Assembly (NCBI RefSeq): GCF_900184795.1
Contig: NZ_FXXN01000021.1
Span: forward strand, 81,999 to 145,998
Origin: Magnetospirillum sp. 15-1
GTDB taxonomy: Bacteria > Pseudomonadota > Alphaproteobacteria > Rhodospirillales > Magnetospirillaceae
Length of the DNA: 64,000 nt
Reading direction: 5' to 3'
Part shown: positions 63,856 through 64,000 of the stretch, in pieces
Layout of the letters: the number at the start of each line of letters is the position of its first letter
Numbering within the stretch: the stretch's first letter is position 1
Translations under genes and position numbers: made by a program
The notes under the pieces: model-generated
What the model was told of the DNA's origin: nothing
The model's input: the letters and a program-made list of their open reading frames with translations, nothing else
Database searches by the model: none

Positions 63856-63906
63856 AGCTAAAAAAGAATAAGGCGCCTGCCCTCGCCGAAGCGAGGGGCA
63901 GGCGCC
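63856..63906 (-). terminator. Terminator after pal
   Basis: GGCGCCTGCCCTCGC (63872-63886) and GCGAGGGGCAGGCGCC (63891-63906) form a very stable stem with a 4-base loop and one bulge. On the minus strand it is followed by TTATTCTTTTTTAGC. It lies between pal and cpoB, so cpoB needs read-through or its own promoter. Confidence 0.85.
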
Positions 63907-63934
63907 CCATTCTTTTCGTCCGTAAACGGCCTGA

Positions 63935-64000
63935 TTAGTTCAGGACGGTCACGCCACGACGGTTCTGCGACCAAGCGGCCTCGTTCGAGCCCAGAGCGAC
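63935..64000 (-). CDS. pal: Peptidoglycan-associated lipoprotein Pal, 3' end
   Basis: The last 21 residues (ALGSNEAAWSQNRRGVTVLN after a first Val) end with TAA at 63935. NEAAWSQNRR is the conserved end of Pal/OmpA-type peptidoglycan-binding domains (WAQNRR). The rest of the gene lies outside the window. Its place before cpoB matches the Tol-Pal cluster. Confidence 0.85.
   Translation of the reverse strand, partial: VALGSNEAAWSQNRRGVTVLN

Overview
The window is high-GC chromosomal DNA from an alphaproteobacterium, most likely Rhodospirillales and Magnetospirillum-like. This placement is an inference from GC content, codon use, the pal-cpoB-tilS-ftsH-folP gene order and several alphaproteobacterial small-protein families; no 16S rRNA is present. 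It has three parts: a temperate siphophage prophage (1 to about 34.1 kb, continuing beyond the left edge), a short accessory island (about 34.1-39.96 kb) ending at a tRNA-Glu gene, and core chromosome (39.96-64 kb).

Prophage. The late genes lie on the minus strand and run right to left in lambda-like order: terminase small and large subunits, gpW-like connector, portal, S49 protease with a nested scaffold start, decoration protein D, major capsid protein E, head-tail joining protein, DUF6441 protein, tail terminator-like protein, tail tube, a tail assembly chaperone pair joined by a -1 frameshift at a canonical GGGAAAC heptamer, tape measure protein, a small tail protein and a truncated fibre-like gene. 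A TacAT-type GNAT toxin-antitoxin pair sits antisense in the tail module with its own promoter. Small accessory genes (14.9-17.2 kb, including HU and DUF3489) separate packaging from DNA metabolism: a ParB-methyltransferase fusion, a C5 cytosine methyltransferase, a DUF6362 protein, a RuvC-like resolvase, a primase-helicase, a RecD-like helicase, a RecB/Cas4-like exonuclease, a possible ssDNA-binding protein and an AAA ATPase. A repeat cluster (GGTGGGAAC) beside an AT-rich stretch at 21.56-21.86 kb looks like a replication origin. The early operon is headed by a LuxR-like regulator without the usual GerE helix-turn-helix. Integration is by a large serine recombinase in a plus-strand operon (31.7-34.1 kb).

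Accessory island. Between the recombinase operon and tRNA-Glu lie a formylglycine-generating-enzyme-like protein overlapping a HicA-like small protein, a DUF4365 nuclease-like protein and a 714-residue protein with a nuclease-like core and a C-terminal SEC-C motif. None belongs to a defence system I can name. The set looks like a defence or conversion island and is the best place to look for something undescribed.

Core. After tRNA-Glu(CTC) come a JAMM metallopeptidase, a small membrane protein, rluD, rpoH, a membrane protein, a kinase-like protein that lacks catalytic residues, purA, hisZ, serA and serC (serC with a serC-motif-like leader), a YkgJ-type cysteine-cluster protein, a hybrid histidine kinase, thiD, a 63-residue protein, glmM, an atypical AT-rich locus with a lipoprotein, a membrane protein, folP, ftsH, tilS, cpoB and the 3' end of pal.
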